From contig QIBA01000042.1 in assembly GCA_003225175.1 (NCBI GenBank), positions 1 to 64,000 of the forward strand: a stretch of DNA of 64,000 nt. Direction: 5' to 3'. The DNA is from Acidobacteriota bacterium (GTDB lineage: Bacteria; Acidobacteriota; Terriglobia; Terriglobales; Acidobacteriaceae). The notes beneath the pieces are model-generated. The model ran no database searches. It saw nothing but the letters and a program-made list of their open reading frames with translations, and was not told where the DNA came from. Every line of letters starts with the position of its first letter. Positions within the stretch are counted from its first letter, which is position 1. This document shows positions 7,719 through 16,273 of the stretch, piece by piece. Made by a program: the position numbers and the translations under genes.

Positions 7719-8557
7719 TAATTTGCCAGTACTTCATCAATGGCCGCGGCCACGCCGCAGGCTTCGTTATCCAGTGTTACTGGCCATCCGCTTCGTTTTA
7801 AGTCTTCGGAGGCGTTCGCCATCACGAACGGGAAGCCGGCGTACTCCAGCATTTCGATGTCATTGTAATTGTCGCCGATTGCCATTACATGACTGCGTGG
7901 AATGCCAAGATGGGCCGCCCATCGCGCCAGGGCCGAGCCCTTGGAACATGCATCGCGCAGAACATCGAGAATGCACAGATCACGGTGGTCATATTGGGTC
8001 TTTAGAACGTTGATCTGGCCGGCAAATGTCCCGTCGTTGAGCCGTGCCTCGGCCGGTTTCATCCGCTCCACGGTCCCACAGAACATCGCTTGAACCGGAT
8101 CGCAGACCAACGCCTTGGTAATAGGAGCTATTTCTTCGATGTACATGCGATTCTTGTCAATCCAGCGCTGAATGTTGGTCCCGAGTTCGTCGGTACGTTC
8201 TACCACAATGGCACCGCGTGCGTCTTTGTCGAAAGTCAGCACGGTACAGCCGGAAAACTCTACCATGTGCTCGCAAAGCCGATGGGCAATGTTACGGGGA
8301 AGCATATCGGCGTGAAATAGCTCGCCGCCGGTTGAGCGCGTGATAGCGCCATTGGAGCTGATAAGGCAAAACTCGAATCCTAGCTGCTCGGCCACCGGCA
8401 GGGCGAAGCGATGACGGCGTCCGGTGACCAGGACGATCTCAACGCCAGCATCATGCGCGCGGCGAAGAGCTTGAAGATTACCTGCGGGAATGTCCAGAGT
8501 GGAATCGATAAGGGTGCCGTCGATGTCGACTGCAATCAGGCGGATCGGAAGAGACAC
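7718..8557 (-). CDS. Cof-type HAD-superfamily sugar phosphatase
   Basis: A 279-residue protein starting at a GTG (8557) with SLPIRLIAVDIDGTLIDST; DIDGTL holds the two catalytic Asp residues of HAD motif I. VLVTGRRH is motif II, the conserved Lys is in KGSALARWAAHLGI, and GDNYNDIEMLEYAG is motif IV. These place it in the Cof/YidA group of cytoplasmic phosphatases acting on sugar phosphates or nucleotides. An upstream in-frame start at 8674 would add residues translated from repeat DNA, so it was rejected. First gene of the trio with the lytic transglycosylase. Confidence 0.9.
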   Translation of the reverse strand: MSLPIRLIAVDIDGTLIDSTLDIPAGNLQALRRAHDAGVEIVLVTGRRHRFALPVAEQLGFEFCLISSNGAITRSTGGELFHADMLPRNIAHRLCEHMVEFSGCTVLTFDKDARGAIVVERTDELGTNIQRWIDKNRMYIEEIAPITKALVCDPVQAMFCGTVERMKPAEARLNDGTFAGQINVLKTQYDHRDLCILDVLRDACSKGSALARWAAHLGIPRSHVMAIGDNYNDIEMLEYAGFPFVMANASEDLKRSGWPVTLDNEACGVAAAIDEVLAN

Positions 8558-8584
8558 TGTGAAGATTCTAGCATTGGGAACTGA

Positions 8585-8625
8585 GAGAAAGATCGGGTGA
8601 TCGGACCATCGGGTGATCGGGAAAT
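8585..8625 (+). repeat. R1-type repeat
   Basis: GATCGGGTGATCGGACCATC followed by GGGTGATCGGG, an imperfect copy of the 45-bp sequence at 333-377. It lies just upstream of the HAD gene start (on the opposite strand) and touches the R3 repeat. Confidence 0.75.
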
Positions 8626-8631
8626 TTCGTT

Positions 8632-8999
8632 TAGACGGACGAGTGGCGAAGCTGAATTGGCACACGAAAAGCAAAACAAAAGATCCTTCGACGCCGGTCT
8701 CCCGCGCTGGAGAAAGCGCGCGGGAACCCTCCTCCGCTCAGGATGCTTGAGTTCATAGTTAAGACGAAGTCCATGTAGAGAATTGAGAATCTCGATTTCG
8801 CGAACAAGCCGCCATCTCCAATTCTGCCCAAAATACCAATAAGTCCGAGCATCCTGAGCGCAGGAGGGACCCGCGCGTTTCCGGGGACCCCGTCGAGCGC
8901 GGCGGTTGCGCTCGATGGGGCGGGCGCGGGGGACGCCGGAGTCGAAGGATCTTTTGTTTTGGTTTGCCCCAATCCGCCAATGCACTACAATCCCCACCC
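8632..8999. mobile_element. R3 element, copy B: TIR-bounded segment upstream of the GIY-YIG gene
   Basis: From 8673 to 8960 the segment is bounded by inverted repeats of about 35 bp: AAAACAAAAGATCCTTCGAC at the left and its reverse complement GTCGAAGGATCTTTTGTTTT at the right, with GC-rich inner parts that match less well. Inside are further paired motifs (GCTCAGGATGCTT near 8736 and AGCATCCTGAGCG near 8848). Bases 8632-8672 resemble the 3' end of the GIY-YIG gene (compare 9319-9362). The gene itself starts 40 bp beyond the right terminal repeat. It has no transposase. Confidence 0.7.
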
Positions 9000-9440
9000 A
9001 TGTTCGACCGCCGCTACTTCGTCTACATGCTGCAAAGCACATCCCGACATACTCTTTACATCGGCTTCACAAACTTCTTGATCGGCCGAGTAATCGAACA
9101 CCGCACACAAAAACACTCGAACAGTTTCAGCGCGAAATACCGAACATGGCGGCTGGTGTATTACGAGGAATATGGCGACTCGGAGGCGGCGTTCGAGCGA
9201 GAGCGGCAATTGAAAGGTTGGAGCCGCGCGAAAAAGGAAGCCTTGATCGTGAGGCTCAATCCACACTGGCGCGATCTTATCGCTGCGTGGGAGGAGAAGT
9301 ACGGCTTGGAGTTTCGGTTAGACGGACGAATTGTGGCGAAGCTGAATTGGCAGACGAAAAGCAAAACAAAAGATCCTTCGACTCCGGTCTCCCGCGCTGA
9401 AGAAAACGCGCGGGAACCCTCCTCCGCTCAGGATGCTTGA
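9000..9440 (+). CDS. GIY-YIG domain endonuclease of the small solitary type
   Basis: A 146-residue protein starting MFDRRYFVYM. The GIY-YIG nuclease core covers about residues 6-95: VYM at 8-10 replaces GIY, YIG is at 20-22, the catalytic Arg is R30 (IGRVIEH) and a Glu-rich helix follows (EAAFERERQLKGWSRAKK). It resembles the solitary UvrC-like GIY-YIG proteins (COG2827), normally about 90-100 residues. Residues from about 105 on are encoded by the following R3 repeat copy and are not conserved-looking. The gene sits between R3 copies B and C, so it is probably linked to their spread. It could also be an ordinary repair nuclease that happens to lie there. Confidence 0.85.
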   Translation: MFDRRYFVYMLQSTSRHTLYIGFTNFLIGRVIEHRTQKHSNSFSAKYRTWRLVYYEEYGDSEAAFERERQLKGWSRAKKEALIVRLNPHWRDLIAAWEEKYGLEFRLDGRIVAKLNWQTKSKTKDPSTPVSRAEENAREPSSAQDA

Positions 9441-9602
9441 ATTCGTGGTTACACGAAGCCTCTGTAGCGACTCAAGAATTCCGATTTCCCGAAGAAGCCG
9501 CCATCTCCAATTCTGCCCAAAATACCAATAAGTCCGAGCATCCTGAGCGCAGGAGGGACCCGAGCGTTTCCGGGGACCCCGTCGAGCGCTGCGGTTGCGC
9601 TC
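9319..9602 (+). repeat. R3 element, copy C, overlapping the 3' end of the GIY-YIG gene
   Basis: Closely similar in the same orientation to 8632-8906, starting inside the GIY-YIG coding sequence. The left terminal repeat is intact (9363-9397); the right terminal repeat is missing, as similarity ends near 9602. Copies B and C are thus direct repeats flanking the nuclease gene. Just after it, 9629-9650 holds a fragment of the R1 family. Confidence 0.8.
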
Positions 9603-9711
9603 GGGGCTCAAAGATTGCAGGGTCTTCTTCACCCGATCGCTCGATTCTCGTTGGTCCAGGCGCCAAATCCTATTATTGCCTCTTCCATCCATGTCGTATC
9701 CTTGACGATCA

Positions 9712-10431
9712 ATGGGACTGCACGGATTCTTTGGCTACGGCGTTATTCTTCAGGCTATTGCCATCCTGCATTTCATTCGCCGCCGTCCTGACACCTATTG
9801 GCTTTGGATCATCATCTTTGGCAGCGGAATTGGAGCTTTCATATACATCTGCGTGGAAATGCTGCCGGAGATCGGGATGGTCGGGCGCAGCTTTCAGGTG
9901 TTTCCGCGGCGTAGTCGCATTCGCCGATTGGAGGCGTTGATTCTCGACAATCCGTCGGCGGGAAATTATGAGGAGCTTGCTGATCTTTATTTTGAAGATG
10001 GCAAGTACGCTCGGGCGCGCGAGTGCTATGACCGCGCGATCTCGACACGAACGGATTCTCCCGATCCCTTCTACCGGCGCGCTCTCTGCCAGCTGAAGCT
10101 GGGCGACTATGCGGCGGCTATACACGATCTGCAACATGTCTTTGCCAAGGATTCGCGATATGACTATGACCGCGCTGCCGGCCTGCTCGCGGATGCGCTG
10201 GCGAAGAGCGGCCAGACTGAAGCTGCAGGGGCGATGTTTGAGCGCGTGATTCAGACCTCCACGCTCTCGGAGACGCTCGTCAACTATGCTGAGTTTTTGA
10301 AGTCGCAAGGCAAGCTCGCGGAGGGCCGCGAGTGGGCTCAGCGAGTGCTTACTCGCAAGAAGACGCTGCCTGGATATCTGAAGCGGCGGGAACGGCTTTG
10401 GTTCCGCAAGGCGGCGGCGTTAGCGAAGTAG
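9712..10431 (+). CDS. TPR-repeat membrane protein
   Basis: A 239-residue protein with two N-terminal membrane segments (residues about 6-22 and 30-48, with WLWIIIFGSGIGAFIYI), then from about residue 75 several tetratricopeptide units (NYEELADLYFEDGKYARARE, PFYRRALCQLKLGDYAAAIH, LVNYAEFLKSQGKLAEGRE). TPRs make protein-protein contacts. No enzymatic motif is present. The N-terminal part resembles the short two-helix domain seen before some phospholipase D proteins. Function unknown. No strong ribosome-binding site precedes the ATG. Confidence 0.8.
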   Translation: MGLHGFFGYGVILQAIAILHFIRRRPDTYWLWIIIFGSGIGAFIYICVEMLPEIGMVGRSFQVFPRRSRIRRLEALILDNPSAGNYEELADLYFEDGKYARARECYDRAISTRTDSPDPFYRRALCQLKLGDYAAAIHDLQHVFAKDSRYDYDRAAGLLADALAKSGQTEAAGAMFERVIQTSTLSETLVNYAEFLKSQGKLAEGREWAQRVLTRKKTLPGYLKRRERLWFRKAAALAK

Positions 10432-10446
10432 TTCTTGATTTCAGTT

Positions 10447-10575
10447 GTCATTTCGAACGCAGCGAGAAATCCTATGGACTTGCGAGACTGCCGGCATCGA
10501 CCAGTCTTCGCTCAAGCTGGCCTTGCAGGAGTCTGTAGGGACTTTTCGCCGCAACAGCAGCGGCTCGAAATGACA
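10447..10575. repeat. Palindromic repeat (R4-like) between two convergent genes
   Basis: The outer arms are TGTCATTTCGAACGC on the left and GCGGCTCGAAATGACA on the right, with inner AGCGAGAAATCC. It is related in design to 2010-2139. It lies between the convergent TPR and pcm genes. Confidence 0.6.
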
Positions 10576-10587
10576 TCTCAAGACGCC

Positions 10588-11229
10588 TCACTCCCGAAAC
10601 CCCTCCTCCCCAATCAAGGGCACGAACGCGCATCCATCTAGTCTTATCTGACGAACTCCGCCTTCGTCTTTCCGAACCAGCACCAATTCCTGCAGGTCGC
10701 GGCTGCCCACCGGAAGCACCATGCGTCCCCCTGTCGCCAGCTGCGCAATTAGAGCCTGCGGGACCTGAGGAGCAGCGGCGGAGACGAGAATCACGTGATA
10801 GGGCGCGCGTGGGGGATAGCCGAGCGTTCCATCGCCGACCACGATCTCGACATTTGCGTATCCCAAACGGGAAAGTCGCGCGCGCGCAACTTCGGCCAAC
10901 TCTGGGTGACGCTCGATGGAGACGACGCTGGCAACGATCTCGGCGAGAAGTGCAGTCTGATATCCCGATCCCGTTCCCAGCTCCAGCACATGATCTTCAC
11001 GACGAAGCTCGGCGGCCTGCAGCATGGAGGCAACGATGTATGGCTGCGAGATCGTCTGGCAGCAGCCGATGGTCAGCGGCCGATCCTCGTAGGCATGCTC
11101 GCGCAACTCCAGCGAGATGAATTCCTCGCGCGGAACTTTTCCGATTGCGGAAAGCACACGCTCGTCGAAGATTCCCCGCGCCTTGAGCTGGCGCTCAATC
11201 ATGAGGACGCGCTGAAGGTCGAGCGACAT
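10588..11229 (-). CDS. pcm: Protein-L-isoaspartate O-methyltransferase
   Basis: A 213-residue protein, usual for Pcm. It transfers a methyl group from S-adenosylmethionine to isoaspartyl residues of damaged proteins, starting repair. The SAM-binding motif is VLELGTGSGYQTALLAEI, the family motif QTISQPYIVASMLQ precedes it, and GDGTLGYPPRAPYHVILVSA follows. The start chosen is MSLDLQRVLMIERQL at 11229. The longer in-frame ORF would add translated low-complexity sequence. It follows the TamB gene on the same strand after a 209-bp gap holding a palindrome. Confidence 0.94.
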   Translation of the reverse strand: MSLDLQRVLMIERQLKARGIFDERVLSAIGKVPREEFISLELREHAYEDRPLTIGCCQTISQPYIVASMLQAAELRREDHVLELGTGSGYQTALLAEIVASVVSIERHPELAEVARARLSRLGYANVEIVVGDGTLGYPPRAPYHVILVSAAAPQVPQALIAQLATGGRMVLPVGSRDLQELVLVRKDEGGVRQIRLDGCAFVPLIGEEGFRE

Positions 11230-11288
11230 GGGCAGGGATAGGGTACAGGTTACAGGGGACAGGGAACAGGGGAGCTGGAGATGAGTAA

Positions 11289-11420
11289 GGAGAACCGGCC
11301 GCCTCGGCCGTGTTTCTGGTGGCAACTGCTTTCAGGTCGGAGTGTTCATGAAGCTTCAGCCACGACGATTTGAGTGTTTGGGCGTTGCTCGCGAAACACG
11401 GCCGAGGCGGCCGGCTCTCC
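11289..11420. repeat. Palindrome with 27-bp arms between tamB-like gene and pcm
   Basis: The arms 11289-11315 and 11394-11420 are reverse complements with a single mismatch and contain CCGGCCGCCTCGGCCGTG. The loop is 78 bp. It may act as a terminator-like structure or be another mobile repeat. I saw only this copy of the sequence in the window. Confidence 0.75.
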
Positions 11421-11438
11421 TTTTCTCCTAACGCCTTT

Positions 11439-14400
11439 TTAGCGCTTTCGTTGCCGGATTCTGAGGTCAATTGCCAGTACGCCGGTGTAGTCGCGGACTG
11501 CAACCAGTGCGACGTTCTTATTGATGTTGTATTCGACCTGCAGTACCTCCTGCGCGTACTGGCTTAGGTTAGTGAGGTAGGTAACAGTTACGTTCTTAGA
11601 AATTTGCTGTTCCACCGTGAGACGGGCGTTGGGATTGCCTTCCGTTCCGGTACCGCCGAGGTTGGGATCAATTTTGATTCTGCTGATGCCGAACAGCTTC
11701 TGCACGCGACTGCTTACGGCCGCGTTCAGTGCTTCTCCCAAAATGGCATTCGACGCGGTCTGGGCGAAGGTTTCGCTGGCGGCCGCCTGAGATCCCTGCG
11801 CCGACAGCTCGCCCTCCTGGCGCGTGCGGCCGAAAGCAAGCAGGGCAATGATGTCGGCTGAGGGCAGCGGCGGTTCGGAGCGATAAGTCACGTTGAGCTT
11901 GTCCGGCGTTCCGTGGAACCCGAGGGTGATGTCGTAGTCTCGCACTCGCGCCGAAGCCTCCACGTTTGCCACTGGCTCGATGCGTACAGGGTTGGCAAAC
12001 ACCACGTCGCCTCGCTCCAGGTGATAGGTAGTGCTGTTGAAGGTGATATCGCCTTCCGCAATGCTTAGACGTCCCAGCACTGAGGGCCGGGCTGCGGTCC
12101 CTCGCAGCCGGAGGTCCACGTCTCCCGACACGCGGGCCATGGAGGTTTCGACGCGCAGCTCGGGAGTGGAGACGATGTGCACATCGAGGCGCACATTATC
12201 AATAAGGGAATTCGGACTCGGCGGATTTGTGGGCTGCTTGGCGCGTTGAACGTAGGTTGCGAGATCAAATTGCGGAGTAAGACCGAACTTCGTGACGGTA
12301 ACGTCGCCTGAGAGCACCGAGTTTTGCGCATTTCCGACGAGTCTCAAATCGGCGGTTGCCTGGGAGCTCACTCCCTCGGGATAGCGAATGCGAATGTCGC
12401 GTCCGGTTGCGGTGAGATCAAAGAAAATCCCGTTGCTGTAGGTAACGTAACCGCCCAGAACGAGATCGCCACCGCCGGTCCGGGCAGTTAATTTCTGAAC
12501 GCGCAGACGATTACGATCGAAGTTAAGCGAGCCGTTAATCTCGCTCAATCCGTTCGGAAGATCCACAAAGGCGACGGCGCCATTTGCGATTTGCACGTTG
12601 CCGGCGAAATTTGGATCGTTCAACCGGCCTGTGCCATTGACGGTGAAGGTCATCTGTCCCGAAGAGGAAACAGCGGGGTTCACGGTCTGCAGTATTCCCA
12701 GATTGACCTTGCCATTCGCGTGCAGATCGAGACGGCCCGCTCCGGCGAGCTCGACTTTTCCCGTTCCGGTAATGTCGGTATCGGTTCCGACGATGTGCAT
12801 CTGCTCGACGCTTGCCACTTGATTGCTGATTGAGAAACGCAATGGTCCTTCGTTATGCAGTTGAATGTGCTGCACGTCTGCCTGGAATTGATTAACGTCT
12901 CCCTGCATTGCGATGTCGCCAGGATTCTTGAGCGGTCCGCGCAGCACGAAGTTTCCGGAGACCGATGAATGTCCGGTGACTTTGCCGGGAAGATATGCGC
13001 GCAGCAGCGGATCGAAGTCGAGCTTGGCGAGATGGAGATGGATCTCGGCGGGAAAGTCCTGGCGCAGATGGACGTCACCTGTGATGTTGGCAGCGGCCAG
13101 TTCCATGTTGGTGTGGCCTTCGAGGTGGAGATCGGCTCCGTGAGTTACCGCTGTGGCGTGAAGATCGCCGGCAGGCTCTCCGCCGAGGAGAAGACCGGTA
13201 ATCGACAGGTTGGCATTGATGGCAGGACTGGAAATCGTTCCTGAGCCACTCGCCACGAACTCGGCGTGTCCGCCGATGCTGAGTTTTTTCGTTTGCAGCT
13301 TTGCAAGATGCGCCAGGTCAAAATTGCTGCCCGTGGCATTGAAGGCAAAGACTTTGGTGTCGAAATTGTAATTTCCGCCGCCAGTCACGCGCGCGCCGTC
13401 TTGCTGGAGAATCAGATTGCGGAGATCCACCTGCTTGCCTTGAAACTGGAGATCCGCAGATAAGGAACGATAAGGCTCGCCGTAGATGCTTCCGCCTGCC
13501 ACCTGGATGTGTCCGAGACCGGCGAGATTATCGAGCGATCCCATAACGTGCGTCTCTCCGTTTGCCTTTCCCGTTACGGGATAGCTGAGGCCAACCAGAC
13601 GTTGCAGCTCCAGCAAATCGGCGTCGTGCACACGGAGCCGGGCTTCGACGTGCGAGTCAGGATCCAGTTGACCTTCGCGCAAGCTCACGCTCCCCGCTCC
13701 TGAAAATTGCGCATCGCGGCGCTTCAGCAATAGATTGCGCGCCGATATCAGGCTGGGAGAGTAGGCAACGTCTGCAACGAGAGAGTCCCAGTGCAGCGTG
13801 GCCGGGGCCGCTATGGCAGCAGTCTGCTCCACAGCAGCGGGTAAAGTTGTGTCGAAGTCGTTGGCCTGCAGGCGCCCTGCGATGCTTGGCGAGATGAGTT
13901 TGCCGGTTAGTGTCCCATTGAAGGATGCTTGTCCGTGAACCATTGCGGGAATCTTTTGCCGCTCGCCACTGAGCGCGTGAGCTACGGTATCAACCTCCGA
14001 TAGGTCTGAAGTGTTAAGCGAGATTCGCAGCTGTGATTCGGTCCCAATTGCTCCCGTGGCGCTGACGCGAGATGCGCGCGCTGCGAGATTCAGTCCGGTG
14101 ACGTCGATGCGGTCGTTGCGACCGTGATAAGTCGCATGGACCGAGCCGGCGAGTGGAAGCTCGGATGCGGGTGCAGGCGAGACAGCTTGCGCATCGAGAT
14201 CGATGACTGTGTCCGCTTCAGCCGGAGAGCCTGTCCAGCGCATCTGCAGCTTGCCGGTACCCGTGGAAGCGATGCGGAGCTGATTCAATGGACTCTTCGC
14301 CGGCAGCAACGCGCGCAGTCCCTGGGCTAAAGAGATTCCTGCCAGATTCAGATCCAGCGTTCCCTGCTGTTGTCTCTTTGCCGACTGCGTCAGCTTGCCG

Positions 14401-15512
14401 GAGCTGAAGCCACTCTTCGGAGCTGTCTTGGACCAGTGCAAGATACTTGCGCTGCCGTTAAATGTGCCTGTGAGTGCTCGTCCGCTCAACTTAGTCAGGG
14501 TTATGCGGTCCACGGCGACAGTGTACTCAGAGCTTGCGTCCACGTTGCTGAGTCGCAGTTCGGGAGCGGAGTACTCACCGTTTTTCAAAGCCAGCTTGCC
14601 GGAACCGAAGAAGTTTTCAGACGAAAGATATCGAGCCGTTCCGTTAAGTTCGACGACGCCGCTGCGCAGCTCGCGCACTCCAAGAATCCTGCTCAGTTCG
14701 GAAAGCTCGATTGTCCCTCGGTACTTCGTTTCAACCCGCGGACTACGGAAATCCGTGATGGTTCCAGAGGCCTCCAGCTGCGACCGGCCACTTGCCCAAC
14801 GCAGCGAACTGATTTGCGCCTGATTGTTGCTGATGCTGAAGTTCGTTTCAGCCTGAGTGAGCACTTGCGGATAGCCAGGATGTCTCAGCAGAAGACTGCC
14901 GGCGCGAATGCTGCCTGTGTAGCTGGGATGGGGCTTCGCGCTGAATGTCATTCCGGCAGTCACGGTGTCGGCGCTGAGATCCAACGGGATGCGCTGCTGG
15001 TTCAGTACCAGCACGCCCTGGCTGACCTTCAGACGATCCATCCGCATAGAAAATAGTTGCTGAACCCCGTTCCCGTTTTCGTTTCCACTTCCCTTTTGGG
15101 GATTGGGCTGATTCGTAGTGCCGTCCGGATACACGATCAGATGAGCGACGGGGTGCTCCACGTAAAGCTCGCGCAAAGCGATCTGGCGCCCGAATACGCT
15201 AAGGATCTTGACCGACACTCGCGCATGATCTACATGGGCGTAAGGGATGTCGTCTGGTTTCTCCAAGCCGTGAATGGTGAGATCATCGAATTCGAACTGG
15301 AGTCGCGAGAAGTCCCAGACGAAGTTCTTCAGCTCGACTTTCCCTCCAGTCACCGCTTCGAGCTCGCTGACGAGACGGCGCCGCACCCGGTCACGGAAAG
15401 AATCGCTGTTGAGATAAAAACCGAGGCTCGCCACGAGAGCAATGAGCACGACGCCGATGCCGAGCTTAGCCCAGCGGGAACGGCGCGACGGTTTGGGAAT
15501 TTCCTCAGTCAT
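11439..15512 (-). CDS. tamB: TamB-like (DUF490) translocation/assembly protein
   Basis: A 1357-residue protein with a single N-terminal membrane anchor (residues about 17-33) followed by a very long stretch of short beta strands, as in AsmA/TamB lipid-transfer and autotransporter-assembly proteins. The C-terminal TamB domain includes SADIIALLAFGRT, LFGISRIKIDPNLGG and a final strand LAIDLRIRQRKR. Such proteins span the periplasm and work with an Omp85 partner. Here the Omp85 gene and a SurA-like chaperone lie directly upstream on the same strand, which supports this role. Confidence 0.9.
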   Translation of the reverse strand: MTEEIPKPSRRSRWAKLGIGVVLIALVASLGFYLNSDSFRDRVRRRLVSELEAVTGGKVELKNFVWDFSRLQFEFDDLTIHGLEKPDDIPYAHVDHARVSVKILSVFGRQIALRELYVEHPVAHLIVYPDGTTNQPNPQKGSGNENGNGVQQLFSMRMDRLKVSQGVLVLNQQRIPLDLSADTVTAGMTFSAKPHPSYTGSIRAGSLLLRHPGYPQVLTQAETNFSISNNQAQISSLRWASGRSQLEASGTITDFRSPRVETKYRGTIELSELSRILGVRELRSGVVELNGTARYLSSENFFGSGKLALKNGEYSAPELRLSNVDASSEYTVAVDRITLTKLSGRALTGTFNGSASILHWSKTAPKSGFSSGKLTQSAKRQQQGTLDLNLAGISLAQGLRALLPAKSPLNQLRIASTGTGKLQMRWTGSPAEADTVIDLDAQAVSPAPASELPLAGSVHATYHGRNDRIDVTGLNLAARASRVSATGAIGTESQLRISLNTSDLSEVDTVAHALSGERQKIPAMVHGQASFNGTLTGKLISPSIAGRLQANDFDTTLPAAVEQTAAIAAPATLHWDSLVADVAYSPSLISARNLLLKRRDAQFSGAGSVSLREGQLDPDSHVEARLRVHDADLLELQRLVGLSYPVTGKANGETHVMGSLDNLAGLGHIQVAGGSIYGEPYRSLSADLQFQGKQVDLRNLILQQDGARVTGGGNYNFDTKVFAFNATGSNFDLAHLAKLQTKKLSIGGHAEFVASGSGTISSPAINANLSITGLLLGGEPAGDLHATAVTHGADLHLEGHTNMELAAANITGDVHLRQDFPAEIHLHLAKLDFDPLLRAYLPGKVTGHSSVSGNFVLRGPLKNPGDIAMQGDVNQFQADVQHIQLHNEGPLRFSISNQVASVEQMHIVGTDTDITGTGKVELAGAGRLDLHANGKVNLGILQTVNPAVSSSGQMTFTVNGTGRLNDPNFAGNVQIANGAVAFVDLPNGLSEINGSLNFDRNRLRVQKLTARTGGGDLVLGGYVTYSNGIFFDLTATGRDIRIRYPEGVSSQATADLRLVGNAQNSVLSGDVTVTKFGLTPQFDLATYVQRAKQPTNPPSPNSLIDNVRLDVHIVSTPELRVETSMARVSGDVDLRLRGTAARPSVLGRLSIAEGDITFNSTTYHLERGDVVFANPVRIEPVANVEASARVRDYDITLGFHGTPDKLNVTYRSEPPLPSADIIALLAFGRTRQEGELSAQGSQAAASETFAQTASNAILGEALNAAVSSRVQKLFGISRIKIDPNLGGTGTEGNPNARLTVEQQISKNVTVTYLTNLSQYAQEVLQVEYNINKNVALVAVRDYTGVLAIDLRIRQRKR

Positions 15513-15520
15513 TGCAGGTT

Positions 15521-16273
15521 CTACTGCTGCTTGGCCGCCTCGGCCGGCCCAGTAATATGCAAAGGCAGCGTGTGGACGTCTGAAATGTCCGGAGTCTTCT
15601 TATCGAGTCCTGAGAGCGGCAACGATGGATCAAAGGTCTGAATTCGGCTCTGCGTCCGGAGGCTCTTCAGCCAGTCGGAGATTAATGCGTTGACGCGCTC
15701 CTCGCGCAGGATCGCCTCGATCTGATCCTGTACCTGATCGAGCGGGGGAGGAGACGCGAGAGACTTCTTTTTCATTTCGGGAACAAATTTCGTGTCGTAA
15801 TACGTCTGCACTGCACGCGGCCCGACTCGCACTTCGGACCGAAACCGCAAATCGATGAAGCGCAGCATTTGAATCTCCTGGGTCACGCGGCTGGCGATGT
15901 CTTCATCGGTAAGACCATATTCGGCGAGCAGCCGACGCCACCCTGCATCCGACTCTCCGCCGGGAAGCTGCTTGCGCATCTCCATCACCCGCGCATCGAG
16001 TTCTTCCTTTGTAACCGGAACCACACCAAAAACCGCTACCTGATCGGCGACGAGATCTCGATCGACCAGACGCTCCAAGGCGGCGATCTCCTCTTGGATC
16101 GTGACTTCGCCTTGCTTTGCTTCTGTCATGCGGTTGAAGCGCGCCTCTTGCTCGACATCGCTGCGGGTGATGGGATGGCGATCGACCGTCGCCACGATGC
16201 GGTCCAGCGTCTCCGCGGCGTACGCGAGCGAGGCAGCCATCAGAATCAGTGAAATGAGGAAAGCGTTTCGCAT
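15521..16273 (-). CDS. SurA-like periplasmic chaperone without a PPIase domain
   Basis: A 250-residue protein with a signal peptide (MRNAFLISLILMAASLAYA). ETLDRIVATVDRHPITRSDV is typical of the SurA N-terminal chaperone domain. The C-terminal helix returns near QVQDQIEAILREERVNALISDWL. A parvulin PPIase domain would normally sit between them, but only about 60 residues are present there and no parvulin motif is seen. It probably escorts outer-membrane proteins to the Omp85 protein encoded just upstream. The ATG shares one base with the stop of that gene. Confidence 0.85.
   Translation of the reverse strand: MRNAFLISLILMAASLAYAAETLDRIVATVDRHPITRSDVEQEARFNRMTEAKQGEVTIQEEIAALERLVDRDLVADQVAVFGVVPVTKEELDARVMEMRKQLPGGESDAGWRRLLAEYGLTDEDIASRVTQEIQMLRFIDLRFRSEVRVGPRAVQTYYDTKFVPEMKKKSLASPPPLDQVQDQIEAILREERVNALISDWLKSLRTQSRIQTFDPSLPLSGLDKKTPDISDVHTLPLHITGPAEAAKQQ

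Noticed and set aside
6981-7721. 246-codon plus-strand frame
   Set aside because: It is antisense to the lytic transglycosylase, whose catalytic motifs and signal peptide show which strand is coding.
8536-9042. Minus-strand frames of 80-168 codons
   Set aside because: They are translations of the R3/R1 repeats; the same peptide strings recur at 5613-5852 and 9318-9692.
14370-15056. 228-codon plus-strand frame
   Set aside because: Antisense shadow of the tamB-like gene, with no motif.
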